From Vibrio lentus (GTDB lineage Bacteria > Pseudomonadota > Gammaproteobacteria > Enterobacterales > Vibrionaceae), in assembly GCF_002875945.1 (NCBI RefSeq), contig NZ_MCZK01000176.1:1-58524 (forward strand): a stretch of DNA of 58,524 bases. Reading direction: 5' to 3'. Position numbers and translations under genes: made by a program. Below the pieces are notes generated by a model. That model saw only the letters and a program-made list of their open reading frames with translations. It was not told the DNA's origin and searched no databases. Below are positions 9,493-18,911 of this stretch, piece by piece; the stretch's first letter is position 1; each line of letters starts with the position of its first letter.

Positions 9493-11298
9493 ATGGCTTT
9501 ACCTAAAACACTTATTCGGCTTTTCAAACCATACATACTCTTATTAACCGGAGGAATGCTCTATCTCGCAGCAGCTCAATTGACCCAAGTTGAAAACTCA
9601 GCAGAGTCTCAATCATCTTCAAACATCCGTATTGCCACCTCCGTCATCAAGTCCAATATCGAAGCGACCTTCGGCAAATTGTATTTCTTAGAAACCAGCC
9701 TTGGTGACCAAAAAACAGGGGCGGTTAACAGCGATAAATTTGTTGAATTAAGTGAAAACATTCTAAAAAGAACACCTAATTTTGCCGATATTATTCGTTA
9801 CCAACCTCAATCTGAGCATTACATCTCCACTCGAGGCTTCCCACTTTCAGCAAGCCAAGTCTCGGCTATTGAATGGCAACCGCTAGATACCGTCGTCGAT
9901 GACTTCTACATCTCTTCGATTTATCAAAAGCCAGACGACCGCTGGGTGTTCGCAGTCAAACATACCGTGGCCAAGCTCAATGAAGAAATATGGATAGAGT
10001 TTGATTTACTGCATACCACACAAGGCTTAAGGGACTTAAAAACGCTCAGCAATGGCTACGTGTTTGTTGTCGATAGAACCACTGAACGACTAGTGTTCCA
10101 CCCAGATCCGAAACGCGTCGGCTCTAAATCGATCAGCTATCATGCGGGGATCAGTCACTTACTCTCTTTAGGTCAACTCAAGGGTAATCATGAGTACTAC
10201 TATCAGGACAATTTCAAGGTTTCTGTGTTTGACGCTGACAACAGCCTTAATTGGGTATTCATTGCCGGTACCGATAGAAAAGACATTCTAACCAGCTCTC
10301 ACCAGTTCACGTTGACGGGTATTGTTATCGGCTCGCTTCTATTGCTTTGGGTTGTGGCCAACTACCTGATTCACCGACTTAACTCAGCCCTGTCGTCGCT
10401 TAATCGAGTGAATGATCTTGCGAGTTTTAAAGTTCAGTTGAAATCGATAATCAACAACTTCGCTTATCATAACGGTGTTCAATTTTGTCTGTACCAAGCC
10501 GAGTGTCACTCGTTTTGTACCATTGACTATCACGGCAATAAGTCGATTGTTCACATAGACCAAGCACTTGCAGACAGCTTCTTCCCAGAACAGTTAACCT
10601 ACCAAAATGGTAAGTACGCTGATGTGTTGGCGAGAAAGCTCAAAATCCATCAACGCCACTATTGCATCCCACTTCACGCCCGTGAGCAGCTCATCGCGGT
10701 GATTTACATCAATAGTCGCTTTCCGGTCAATAAAACCATTCTGCGTATGATCCGTAGTTATACAGAGGTTTCTTTATCTAATTTACTGATTCACCTGCAG
10801 GTTAGCTGTAAAGACTTGATGACCCAGCTAGACAATAAAGCGCATTTTGATGAAGCTTTACGTCTGCATGCGTGTGAATCCGACACCTACGTTGCTCTGT
10901 TAGATATCGATAATTTCGACCACATAAATCGAGCTTATAGTGAGTCGATTGGCGACAAAATGATCAAGCTGACCGCAGAAACTTTACGTTCCCATTTTCC
11001 GAAGCCCAAAGGCATCTGCCTATCTCGCTTAAACGAAAAGGAATTTGGTATCGTATTCAAGGCCAATAGTGCGCAAGACGCGAAACATCAGCTTGATCTG
11101 TGTCGATTGATTATCGCAGACAAAACCATTGAAACGCCTGAGATAACACTCTCACTCAGTGCGAGCATTGGATTTTCTCAGGTTGAAGGGGCCGTCGATG
11201 CCGCCCTAGCCTTGGCTGAACAATCCAAATTGATTGCACAGCAGCTAGGAAAGAACCGAGTGGAAGGCCATATTAGAGCCGTCGCGCAAGCTTCATAA
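9493..11298 (+). CDS. Membrane sensor with degenerate GGDEF domain
   Basis: About 601 residues from the ATG; an in-frame TTG lies 9 nt upstream. A membrane helix near residues 12-30 is followed by a periplasmic Cache-like region (about 40-265), a second helix (about 273-293) and a cytoplasmic linker that may be GAF-like. A C-terminal GGDEF-fold domain follows (about 450-590). The metal-site segment LLDIDNFDHIN is present, but the signature is NEKEF in place of GGDEF, preceded by RL. Known diguanylate cyclases need the two glycines and the acidic residue, so this protein is probably not an active cyclase and may sense or bind a nucleotide instead. It is monocistronic with its own terminator. 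The ligand is unknown. Confidence 0.85.
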   Translation: MALPKTLIRLFKPYILLLTGGMLYLAAAQLTQVENSAESQSSSNIRIATSVIKSNIEATFGKLYFLETSLGDQKTGAVNSDKFVELSENILKRTPNFADIIRYQPQSEHYISTRGFPLSASQVSAIEWQPLDTVVDDFYISSIYQKPDDRWVFAVKHTVAKLNEEIWIEFDLLHTTQGLRDLKTLSNGYVFVVDRTTERLVFHPDPKRVGSKSISYHAGISHLLSLGQLKGNHEYYYQDNFKVSVFDADNSLNWVFIAGTDRKDILTSSHQFTLTGIVIGSLLLLWVVANYLIHRLNSALSSLNRVNDLASFKVQLKSIINNFAYHNGVQFCLYQAECHSFCTIDYHGNKSIVHIDQALADSFFPEQLTYQNGKYADVLARKLKIHQRHYCIPLHAREQLIAVIYINSRFPVNKTILRMIRSYTEVSLSNLLIHLQVSCKDLMTQLDNKAHFDEALRLHACESDTYVALLDIDNFDHINRAYSESIGDKMIKLTAETLRSHFPKPKGICLSRLNEKEFGIVFKANSAQDAKHQLDLCRLIIADKTIETPEITLSLSASIGFSQVEGAVDAALALAEQSKLIAQQLGKNRVEGHIRAVAQAS

Positions 11299-11324
11299 AC
11301 CGCCGCAGATTTCCGTATCCACAT

Positions 11325-11360
11325 AAAGCACCTAGGATTTAACCTCTAGGTGCTTTTGTT
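11325..11360 (+). terminator. Terminator after the GGDEF-like gene
   Basis: An 11-bp stem (AAAGCACCTAG / CTAGGTGCTTT) with a 10-nt loop and a T-rich tail. A possible GTG start for the next gene lies inside it, so that start is unlikely. Confidence 0.9.
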
Positions 11361-11430
11361 TTTGTATAAAGTCATTACAATGCGCCTTCGATACGACAAC
11401 GCCCTATCACTTTCTAACGACACGAATCTT

Positions 11431-12153
11431 ATGAAGCTCAGCAACCGACTGCAAACTCTCCGCTCTCTTGTCAGCAATGACTACCAACACATTTGGGACT
11501 GCTGCTGTGATCACGGTTTCTTGGGTGTTCAATTGTTGTCAGACAACAAAGCACCTCTGATTCACTTTGTTGATATTGTCCCCTCTCTGATGAACGAACT
11601 TGAAGGCAAGTTAACGCGTTACTTTCCTCAAGATAACAACGTTGAGCAACACGAGCAGAGTCAGTGGAAAGTCTATTGTTTAGATGTCGCAGCCATTCCG
11701 CTAGACAAGCACACTGGCAGACACCTCGTTATTATTGCAGGTGTGGGTGGCGATCTAACGCAAAAGCTCGTCGATGATATTCATCGCCAACATCCAGACA
11801 AAGATATCGATTTTTTACTTTGCCCAGTGCATCAGCAATTCGAGCTAAGAAGCCATTTAAAAGCGCTCAAGTTCGGCCTTATTGATGAAGTGTTGATCGA
11901 AGAAAACCGTCGTTACTACGAAATTTTATTGGTCAGCAATAACCAAGGCGAAGCTGAAAAGAACCAAGCTGTTAGTGAGATATCAAACGTGGGTGACAAG
12001 ATCTGGGCGTCGAGTTGCGAACAGCAGTTACAGATATCTCAGCAATACAAAGCCAAAACATTGCAGCATTATCTGCGTATTCACCAAGGCCAAGAGCAGC
12101 AAGGTAAGCCTAGCGAAGTGAAGCACATCATTGATGCTTACCAAGCGATTTAG
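11431..12153 (+). CDS. TrmK-like SAM-dependent methyltransferase
   Basis: 240 residues from MKLSNRLQTL, the usual N-terminus of the TrmK/COG2384 family (tRNA adenine-22 N1-methyltransferase in Gram-positive bacteria). An upstream in-frame ATG at 11380 would add 17 residues. The SAM-binding region reads IWDCCCDHGFLGVQLL, where the family often has an ADIGSDH-type motif, and VIIAGVGGDLTQKL matches the downstream conserved block. The three adjacent cysteines are unusual. Gammaproteobacterial members are poorly characterised, so tRNA methylation is an inference from the family. It is a single gene between two terminators. Confidence 0.75.
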   Translation: MKLSNRLQTLRSLVSNDYQHIWDCCCDHGFLGVQLLSDNKAPLIHFVDIVPSLMNELEGKLTRYFPQDNNVEQHEQSQWKVYCLDVAAIPLDKHTGRHLVIIAGVGGDLTQKLVDDIHRQHPDKDIDFLLCPVHQQFELRSHLKALKFGLIDEVLIEENRRYYEILLVSNNQGEAEKNQAVSEISNVGDKIWASSCEQQLQISQQYKAKTLQHYLRIHQGQEQQGKPSEVKHIIDAYQAI

Positions 12154-12247
12154 CCCTCACCTGTTCTGCATATAACATTGTTTCTAATGCCACTAGAATA
12201 TAGTAAGCACTAACTTCACAGGTCGAAACTGATAAAACGTATTCAAT

Positions 12248-12283
12248 AAAAAAGCCGATAGTTCAATGAACTATCGGCTTTTT
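12248..12283. terminator. Bidirectional terminator between convergent genes
   Basis: AAAAAAGCCGATAGTTC-AAT-GAACTATCGGCTTTTTT, a near-perfect stem with A- and T-runs. It serves the methyltransferase (+) and the acyltransferase (minus). Confidence 0.93.
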
Positions 12284-12307
12284 TGATGCTATTGGTTTAA
12301 TTTGAGC

Positions 12308-13252
12308 TTACTGCTCTTGTTTCTTATGAACCGCATCGGGCTCATCAATCGTTTCAACCTCACAGGGCGTATCAACCCCATAAACTGTATCAAGATAGTC
12401 GTCTTTCTCTTTCCACGTTTTATTCAACCAACTGTGGAAACGGCGTTTAAAGGCTTTATCTTCAAAGTAGTTACCGTTTACATTCTCATCCATTGGGTGC
12501 AATTTAATACGCACGACCACCTTCTTCATCTTACCTTTCAGCATGTCTTCAAACGGAGAAGTCTGATTCTCTGGGTAAGCCAAAGTAACGTCGACGATAC
12601 CATCTAATATTGGGCCCATTGCAGACAGAGCAAACGCCACACCACCGGTTTTCGGTTTTAGTAGGTGTCGATAAGGTGTCTTCACTGTCGATAACTTCTC
12701 GTGGTTAGCACGTGTTCCTTCGACAAAGTTGACCAATGTTGTCGGTGCAAGTTTGAATTTGGTGCACGCCTTATTAATCGCATCAAAATCATCATTACGA
12801 CGTTCAGGATTACGCAGTAAAAACTCGCGTGAATGACGTTTCATGAACGGCATGTCTAAACCCCAGCAGGCCAAACCGACAAAAGGAACATATAACAGTT
12901 CATGCTTAAGGAAGAACTTAGTCATCGGCATCTTGTCTTTCAAGATAGAAGACAAAATCACAATATCCGCCCAGCTTAGGTGATTCGACATCATCAAATA
13001 CCACTGCTTGGTCGAGATATCTTCCCCGCCTTCAACTTGCCACTCGATATCGTTATTGACGTTAAGCATCCACAAGTTAAGGGAAGCCCAGCACCAAAAC
13101 GTAAAGTTAGCTAAACGAGTACACACTTTTTGAACCGGATGTATTGGGAGAATCAGTTTGATGAGGCCAAAGAAACTGACGGTAAAAGCCGTCATGGCAG
13201 TATTGATTGTCACGAACAAAACGTTCAAGACCATACGAAGATTATCAAGCAT
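12308..13252 (-). CDS. yihG: YihG-type membrane acyltransferase (PlsC fold)
   Basis: 314 residues. Hydrophobic N-terminal segments (about 5-35 and 48-64) precede the acyltransferase motif NHLSWAD (His91, Asp96) and the second signature EGTR near 178. This is the 1-acyl-glycerol-3-phosphate acyltransferase fold, and length and architecture match YihG. YihG-type enzymes are linked to phosphatidic acid made with unsaturated acyl chains. The substrate preference here is inferred from the family. The gene stands alone and ends at a bidirectional terminator. Confidence 0.85.
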   Translation of the reverse strand: MLDNLRMVLNVLFVTINTAMTAFTVSFFGLIKLILPIHPVQKVCTRLANFTFWCWASLNLWMLNVNNDIEWQVEGGEDISTKQWYLMMSNHLSWADIVILSSILKDKMPMTKFFLKHELLYVPFVGLACWGLDMPFMKRHSREFLLRNPERRNDDFDAINKACTKFKLAPTTLVNFVEGTRANHEKLSTVKTPYRHLLKPKTGGVAFALSAMGPILDGIVDVTLAYPENQTSPFEDMLKGKMKKVVVRIKLHPMDENVNGNYFEDKAFKRRFHSWLNKTWKEKDDYLDTVYGVDTPCEVETIDEPDAVHKKQEQ

Positions 13253-13506
13253 AAAACATGGCTATATTGAGATCGAAAGCCGCCATTATACTCATCTGTA
13301 AATTATTCTCTTCAGTTATTGGTGGAATCGTTCAAGGGTCAAACCACTCATTGAGTTTAATCAAGCTCAGTTCAAAATTAACCATAACAAAGCACCATGA
13401 CCTAATCTTTAATAAAACAAAAAGACCATTACATGTCATAAAGACTTAATACGCAACATGTCCTTTCGACTCGATTTAAAGTAATTCCTCTCAAAAGTAT
13501 AGTATT

Positions 13507-13525
13507 GATAAGCATTCTCATTATT
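13507..13525 (+). promoter_or_regulatory. Fur-box-like site upstream of fpr
   Basis: GATAAGCATTCTCATTATT matches 14 of 19 positions of the Fur consensus GATAATGATAATCATTATC. It lies about 80 bp before the fpr start, which fits an iron-linked electron-transfer gene. The rest of the 13253-13604 gap shows nothing else I can name. Confidence 0.5.
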
Positions 13526-13604
13526 GGCATGGTACATGCAACTCCAAAAAGTAAGATAGTTGAGTATCCTTAATGAGATAACTTCTCTAAACAAAGGTGA
13601 TGAT

Positions 13605-14414
13605 ATGACAGATATTCCTCATGGCTTAGTAACCGGAAAAGTAGTGCACAAGACCGAATGGACAGAACAACTGTTCTCGCTTGAAGTCAGTGCGCCAGTC
13701 TCGCCCTACCAAGCTGGGCAGTTCACTAAGCTGGGATTGCGTAACAGTGAAGGCGAATTTGTTAGACGTGCTTACTCAATGGTGAATGCACCAGAGCACG
13801 AACACGAACACGGCCATCAATCGCTTGAGTTTTTAATTGTTAAAGATCAAAACGGCCAGCTCTCTCCTCAACTTCATCAATTGAAGGTAGGTGACGACAT
13901 CTTTGTCGGCAAAGACCCAAGTGGGTTTATGACATTAGAGGAGATCCCAGAGATCGCAGACGATCTATGGATGCTTTCAACCGGAACGGCCGTGGGCCCT
14001 TTTATCTCTATGCTCGAAAGCCTGTTGATAGAACAACAAGGCAACGTAGATTTCAACAAAACAGCGTCGTTCAACAACCTTGTGCTGGTTCACGCCGTAA
14101 GAACAGAGCAAGACCTCACCTATCAAGACCGAATCAATCAACTCGTTGAACACTTTCAGGGGAAACTTAAGTATGTGCCAATTATTTCTAGAGAATCAGT
14201 CACCGGAACTTTGCGCGGACGAATCCCAAGCTTGTTACTTGGAGGCGACCTTGAACGAGCCTCGTCTATCACTATCAACCAAAGACATAGTTTCTTCTTT
14301 CTTTGCGGTAATCCCCAAATGGTTCGAGACACGAGCGAAGCACTAATATCGTTGGGGTTACAAAAACACTTACGCAAGAAGCCAGGTCAATTTAGTAGTG
14401 AGAACTATTGGTAA
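13605..14414 (+). CDS. fpr: Ferredoxin/flavodoxin-NADP+ reductase
   Basis: 269 residues from the ATG at 13605, chosen because AAAGGTGAT sits just before it; an upstream TTG in the same frame is not needed. It transfers electrons between NADPH and ferredoxin or flavodoxin. The FAD-binding RAYSMVNAPE motif is near residue 52, the NADP-binding STGTAVGPF near 125 and FFLCGNPQMV near 230. The C-terminus KPGQFSSENYW resembles the family's aromatic end (HYW in E. coli Fpr). It is slightly longer than E. coli Fpr because of a His/Glu-rich loop (EHEHEHGHQ) near residue 65. A Fur-like box lies upstream. Confidence 0.93.
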   Translation: MTDIPHGLVTGKVVHKTEWTEQLFSLEVSAPVSPYQAGQFTKLGLRNSEGEFVRRAYSMVNAPEHEHEHGHQSLEFLIVKDQNGQLSPQLHQLKVGDDIFVGKDPSGFMTLEEIPEIADDLWMLSTGTAVGPFISMLESLLIEQQGNVDFNKTASFNNLVLVHAVRTEQDLTYQDRINQLVEHFQGKLKYVPIISRESVTGTLRGRIPSLLLGGDLERASSITINQRHSFFFLCGNPQMVRDTSEALISLGLQKHLRKKPGQFSSENYW

Positions 14415-14473
14415 TCCTGACCACCAATGCCATTGAAGCGATGGCGACTTTTCACAAGACAAGCTTCAACGCT

Positions 14474-14543
14474 TTAATTGCCAAGTATTAGTTTCCAAGC
14501 ATTAATTTCAAAGTATTAGTTACAAAACATTAGTTTCAACGCA
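14474..14543 (+). repeat. Five 14-bp tandem repeats downstream of fpr
   Basis: Five contiguous units close to TTAGTTTCAAAGCA (14474, 14488, 14502, 14516 and 14530), each differing at a few positions. A weaker sixth unit may precede at 14460. The array ends 33 nt before the DUF1971 start codon, so it lies in that gene's leader or promoter. Confidence 0.85.
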
Positions 14544-14576
14544 TCAGTAATAACACAGTTAGAGAAGAGGTTTTAT

Positions 14577-14909
14577 ATGAGTCATTTACGTATTCCGTCA
14601 CACTGGAAAATTCAACGTTCAACGCCATTTTTCACCAAAGACAACATACCTGCTGCATTGCTTAACCACCACAACACCGCAGAAGGCGTATTCGGCCAGA
14701 TCTGCGTAATGGAAGGGACTGTCACCTTCTATGGCTTTGCTGATGCCGACGCGACGGAGCCAGAAAATGTTATCACGATCCAAGCTGGGCAATTTGCTAC
14801 CAGTCCCCCTCAATATTGGCATCGAGTGGAACTGAGTGACGATGCGCAATTCAACATTAACTTCTGGTCAGAGAAAGAGACCAAGAAGATGTTCAACACC
14901 CGAAAGTAA
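14577..14909 (+). CDS. DUF1971 (TehB N-terminal/YeaR-like) cupin protein
   Basis: 110-residue small cupin. It resembles the DUF1971 domain found in YeaR and fused to some TehB tellurite methyltransferases, with HHNTAEGVFGQICVMEG and PPQYWHRVEL as the two cupin-type blocks (conserved His residues). The strong ribosome site AGAAGAGG precedes the ATG. Role unknown; relatives have been linked to tellurite or nitrosative stress. No methyltransferase neighbour is present. It is probably transcribed alone or by read-through from fpr. Confidence 0.8.
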   Translation: MSHLRIPSHWKIQRSTPFFTKDNIPAALLNHHNTAEGVFGQICVMEGTVTFYGFADADATEPENVITIQAGQFATSPPQYWHRVELSDDAQFNINFWSEKETKKMFNTRK

Positions 14910-15131
14910 GATCCATTCAATATTGATGAACTTATAAGCAAGCTACTTCGTAGTGTGATTTCCCATGTTCAAAAAGTGATGATAGAAGACCCAATAACCA
15001 TAGTAATTACAGTGACTAATGGTGATAGACAAGACAAAAAAACTCTAGCACACTGAACAAAGTTATTAGTTTTAATCCCGTTTCAGATCATGAATAAGTG
15101 GATTATTTATATTTAGGTAAGAGAGGAAGCC

Positions 15132-16124
15132 ATGCTCAACATTGCTTTTTTTAGCTCAAAATCATACGACGAAAAATCATTTGAACTTGCAAAAGGCGAA
15201 CTCAACGCCGAGTTCCATTTTCACGATTTTCGACTCACTACAACAACAGCAAAAATGGCGCACGACAACGAAGTCGTTTGTGCGTTTGTAAACGATGACC
15301 TATCGCGAGATGTGCTAGAGATTCTAGCAAAAGGCGGCACTAAGCTGATTGCGATGCGCTGCGCGGGCTTTGATAAAGTCGACTTAGACGCAGCCAAAGA
15401 GTTTGGTCTGCAAGTGGTTCGCGTTCCTGCTTATTCACCAGAATCGGTAGCAGAACACACCGTCGGTATGATGATGTGTTTGAACCGCAAGCTACACAAA
15501 GCATACCAACGAACTCGTGATGCGAACTTCTCTCTTGAGGGTTTAGTTGGCTTTAACTTCCACGGAAAAACCGTTGGTGTAATTGGTTCAGGAAAAATTG
15601 GCCTAGCGACCATGCGTATTCTGAAAGGTTTAGGCATGAACATCTTGTGCTACGACCCGTACCCGAACCCATTGGCACAAGAACTGGGCGCTAAATACGT
15701 AGAACTCGACGAGCTTTACCAAGAGTCTGACGTGATTTCTCTGCACTGCCCGATGAGTAAAGAGAACTACCACCTGTTGGATGCAACGGCATTTGGCAAA
15801 ATGAAAGATGGCGTGATGATCGTCAACACCAGTCGTGGTGAACTGCTTGATTCGACAGCCGCAATTGAAGCGCTCAAACAGAGCAAGATTGGTGCGCTTG
15901 GCCTTGATGTCTACGACAACGAGAAAGAGCTGTTCTTCCAAGACAAATCTAACGATGTGATTGTGGATGATGTATTCCGTCGCCTATCAGCTTGTCACAA
16001 CGTGCTGTTCACAGGTCACCAAGCCTTCTTAACTAAAGATGCTCTGTTCAACATTGCCAATACAACGCTCACCAGCGTCGATGCCTTTTTCACAGGCAAC
16101 ACCAGCGGCAACGAACTGGTTTAA
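15132..16124 (+). CDS. ldhA: D-lactate dehydrogenase (fermentative, NADH)
   Basis: 330-residue D-2-hydroxyacid dehydrogenase reducing pyruvate to D-lactate. It has the NAD-binding motif GVIGSGKIG near residue 150, substrate Arg in NTSRGELL (about 234) and the catalytic His in FTGHQAF (about 296). Length and sequence match LdhA. A GAGAGGAAG ribosome site precedes the ATG. Single gene with its own terminator. The 14910-15131 leader shows no clear operator. Confidence 0.93.
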   Translation: MLNIAFFSSKSYDEKSFELAKGELNAEFHFHDFRLTTTTAKMAHDNEVVCAFVNDDLSRDVLEILAKGGTKLIAMRCAGFDKVDLDAAKEFGLQVVRVPAYSPESVAEHTVGMMMCLNRKLHKAYQRTRDANFSLEGLVGFNFHGKTVGVIGSGKIGLATMRILKGLGMNILCYDPYPNPLAQELGAKYVELDELYQESDVISLHCPMSKENYHLLDATAFGKMKDGVMIVNTSRGELLDSTAAIEALKQSKIGALGLDVYDNEKELFFQDKSNDVIVDDVFRRLSACHNVLFTGHQAFLTKDALFNIANTTLTSVDAFFTGNTSGNELV

Positions 16125-16174
16125 CAACAAATTGAGTTAATAGCAGACTGACAACAAACTAGCTCCACAAATAC

Positions 16175-16212
16175 AAAGCCACGCTATTCCTAAGTGAACA
16201 GCGTGGCTTTTT
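16175..16212. terminator. Terminator between ldhA and the patatin-like gene
   Basis: An 11-bp stem (AAAGCCACGCT / AGCGTGGCTTT) with a T tail on the plus strand and an A-run on the other side. It suits both convergent genes. Confidence 0.88.
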
Positions 16213-16239
16213 CGTTTATCTAGTATTCAAAAACAGTTC

Positions 16240-17112
16240 CTAGACGCAGAAATGACAATCCTCGACATCCAAACCATAAATACCTTTGCGAATGGCCAAA
16301 TGCTCCGCACCAGCCTTCACACCCATCTCATAGCCTGCATCCAAAACAGTTTGGTCCATAGTTAATCGCTTAACCGCGAACGCTTCTGGTGGTGCTATCA
16401 CTTTGATGGTCGCATCTTTTGGTGGATTGCGAATGAACTCCAAAGATTGGTTGTAGTTTTCAGCACGTACTGCCATTGATTCAGCAATATTTGGGAATTT
16501 CTTTAACAGCTTTTTCAGCATCCACTGATACTTCTGCGGCTTCATTCGGTAGCTAAGTGGGTGAGACAGAATCACGGTAATGTCGCGTGCACCACGTCGG
16601 TATGCTTCACGAACTGGAATCGAATCAGCCACACCACCATCGGTATAGCAACCACCCGAGAAACATGGTGTCTCACGGTAAGCGATAGGTAGCGCGGTTG
16701 TCGCTTCAACCACATTAGAAAGATTTTCAGGCTTGATATGATAGTAATCCGCACTGCCAGTATCGACGTTCGTTACAGCAGCAATTAAGGGCACACTTGA
16801 GAACAGCTCACCGCAATCGAGTGGATAGCGGTGATTAGATTCATCCCACAACCACTTAACGTCGACCAAATTGCCGCCTTTGGCAAAGCGAGCAGGGTTA
16901 AAGAAGGTTTTATCGGTCGCCATCGTGGTGATCACGTTATAGCTGCGTTTCGGTGCTTGAGACAAGTAGCCAACCAGATTCGATACACCCGCAGATACAC
17001 CAATGGCAAAATCATAAGGACGGAAGTCGTCTTGCATAAAGGCGTCCAACACTCCGGCAGCGAAGATGCCTCTCATTGCTCCACCTTCAACGATTAATGC
17101 GCTTTTACTCAT
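16240..17112 (-). CDS. Patatin-like phospholipase, YjjU/RssA type
   Basis: 290 residues from MSKSALIVEGG; the longer frame adds 27 residues with no ribosome site. The patatin fold is shown by the oxyanion GGAMRGIF (about 10-17), the nucleophile elbow GVSAG (Ser40) and the DGG motif (Asp158), giving the Ser-Asp dyad. It probably hydrolyses lipid acyl esters in the cytoplasm. E. coli YjjU is the closest named relative by eye, and its physiological substrate is unknown. Single gene. Confidence 0.85.
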   Translation of the reverse strand: MSKSALIVEGGAMRGIFAAGVLDAFMQDDFRPYDFAIGVSAGVSNLVGYLSQAPKRSYNVITTMATDKTFFNPARFAKGGNLVDVKWLWDESNHRYPLDCGELFSSVPLIAAVTNVDTGSADYYHIKPENLSNVVEATTALPIAYRETPCFSGGCYTDGGVADSIPVREAYRRGARDITVILSHPLSYRMKPQKYQWMLKKLLKKFPNIAESMAVRAENYNQSLEFIRNPPKDATIKVIAPPEAFAVKRLTMDQTVLDAGYEMGVKAGAEHLAIRKGIYGLDVEDCHFCV

Positions 17113-17269
17113 CTCAAACTCTACTACTTTATAAACTGATAGTTGCAGGATAATCCCGTCCATCTTATAAAGATAATGGGATATGTTTATCAATTCGATA
17201 GGTAAAAGCTATCAATAGAGATAGCTCAATTTTTCAATGATTTAGGGTGACTTGATGAGCAGCGAGATC

Positions 17270-17304
17270 AAAAAAGGCCATTGAGTGATTAACTCAACGG
17301 CCTT
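17270..17304 (-). terminator. Terminator of katA
   Basis: 13-bp stem (AAGGCCGTTGAGT / ACTCAATGGCCTT, one mismatch) followed by T-run on the minus strand. Confidence 0.88.
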
Positions 17305-17329
17305 CTGACTATTTAAACGAGTTTATTGA

Positions 17330-18781
17330 TTACGACTTAAATTCGCTCACATCGATTTCAAGCAGTTTACCAATGCCTTCACCGTAAGCTGGATCAGCTT
17401 TGTAACAGTGTCTTAGGTGACGTAGTTGAATATCTTTAGGCACGCCGCCTAGGTTACGAGCAGTGTTATCAAACAGAATCGCTTGTTTTTCCGGTGTCAT
17501 CAGACGGAACAGGTCACCCGGTTGCGAGAAGTAATCTTCATCTTCGCGGTGATCCCAATGCGCTGCAGTACCATCTAGGTTCAATGCTGGTTCTGCAAAG
17601 TCTGGTTGCTCTGCCCACTGGCCTTCGTTGTTTGGCTCATAACCCAATGTGCTACCAAAGTTACCATCAACACGCATCGCACCATCACGGTGGTAGCTGT
17701 GTACAGGACAACGAGGAGCGTTCACTGGGATATGCTGATGGTTAACACCTAAACGGTAGCGCTGCGCATCACCGTAAGCAAACAAGCGACCTTGCAGCAT
17801 CTTGTCTGGTGAGAAGCTGATACCCGGAACCACGTTTGCAGGGTTGAATGCCGACTGCTCAACTTCAGCGAAGAAGTTTTGTGGGTTACGGTTCAATTCA
17901 AACTCACCCACTTCAATTAATGGGTAATCTTTGTGTGGCCAGATCTTAGTAAGGTCGAACGGGTTGTAAGACACTTTCGCTGCATCCGCTTCTGGCATCA
18001 CTTGTACTTTCAGTGTCCATTTCGGGAAGTCTTGATTATCGATGCTGTCTAGCAAATCGCGTTGATGGCTTTCGCGATCATTACCGATCAATTGTCCAGC
18101 TTCTGCATCAGACAAGTTCTTAATGCCTTGCTGAGATTTGAAGTGGAATTTAACCCAGAAACGCTCGTTGTCTGCGTTAATAAAGCTGAACGTGTGGCTA
18201 CCAAAACCGTGCATATGGCGGTAAGTCGCAGGAATACCACGGTCACTCATTACGATGGTGACTTGGTGAAGTGCTTCAGGTAGAGAGGTCCAGAAATCCC
18301 AGTTGTTCTTCGCGCTACGCATGTTTGTGCGCGGGTCACGTTTAACCGCATGGTTTAGATCTGGGAATTTAAGAGGGTCGCGTAAGAAGAATACTGGCGT
18401 GTTGTTACCCACCATGTCCCAGTTACCTTCTTCAGTGTAGAACTTCAATGCAAAACCACGGATATCACGCTCTGCATCAGCCGCACCGCGCTCGCCCGCT
18501 ACCGTTGTAAAACGTGCAAACAGGTCGGTCTTTTTACCCACTTCAGAGAACAGTTTTGCCTTGGTGTACTTTGTGATGTCGTGTGTAACGGTAAATGTAC
18601 CGTAAGCACCTGAGCCTTTCGCGTGCATACGACGCTCTGGAATGACTTCGCGGTCAAAATGCGCCATTTTTTCTAAAAACCAAACATCTTGAAGCAGTTG
18701 AGGCCCGCGTTTACCCGCAGTTTGAACATTCTGGTTATGAGCAACAGGACAACCCGCAGCTGTAGTTAGTTTTTTACTCAT
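17330..18781 (-). CDS. katA: Catalase, heme-dependent (small-subunit type)
   Basis: 483 residues. Disproportionates hydrogen peroxide. Catalytic His is in RMHAKGSGAYG (about 56-66), catalytic Asn in VGNNTPVFF (about 130) and the proximal heme Tyr in RLFAYGDAQRYRLG (about 340). Length is that of a small-subunit catalase. ATG codons at 18784 and 18781 both follow GGAATTG; the second gives MSKKLTTAAG. A well-formed OxyR-like site lies about 150 bp upstream, fitting peroxide induction. Confidence 0.94.
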   Translation of the reverse strand: MSKKLTTAAGCPVAHNQNVQTAGKRGPQLLQDVWFLEKMAHFDREVIPERRMHAKGSGAYGTFTVTHDITKYTKAKLFSEVGKKTDLFARFTTVAGERGAADAERDIRGFALKFYTEEGNWDMVGNNTPVFFLRDPLKFPDLNHAVKRDPRTNMRSAKNNWDFWTSLPEALHQVTIVMSDRGIPATYRHMHGFGSHTFSFINADNERFWVKFHFKSQQGIKNLSDAEAGQLIGNDRESHQRDLLDSIDNQDFPKWTLKVQVMPEADAAKVSYNPFDLTKIWPHKDYPLIEVGEFELNRNPQNFFAEVEQSAFNPANVVPGISFSPDKMLQGRLFAYGDAQRYRLGVNHQHIPVNAPRCPVHSYHRDGAMRVDGNFGSTLGYEPNNEGQWAEQPDFAEPALNLDGTAAHWDHREDEDYFSQPGDLFRLMTPEKQAILFDNTARNLGGVPKDIQLRHLRHCYKADPAYGEGIGKLLEIDVSEFKS

Positions 18782-18911
18782 CATCAATTCCTTATTACCA
18801 TTTAGGTACAGCATCTTTGCTGCACCTTCACTTCTGTATGGTGGTTATTCATCACACAAAACCACGCAGCAATTAAGGATATAGAATAAGCCTGACTCAA
18901 AGTAAAATATA

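Noticed and set aside
11350..11379. GTG start for the TrmK-like gene
   Set aside because: It lies inside the preceding gene's terminator hairpin.
13258..13449. 63-residue frame in the fpr upstream region
   Set aside because: Low-complexity composition, no ribosome site, and it overlaps the intergenic region next to the Fur-like box.
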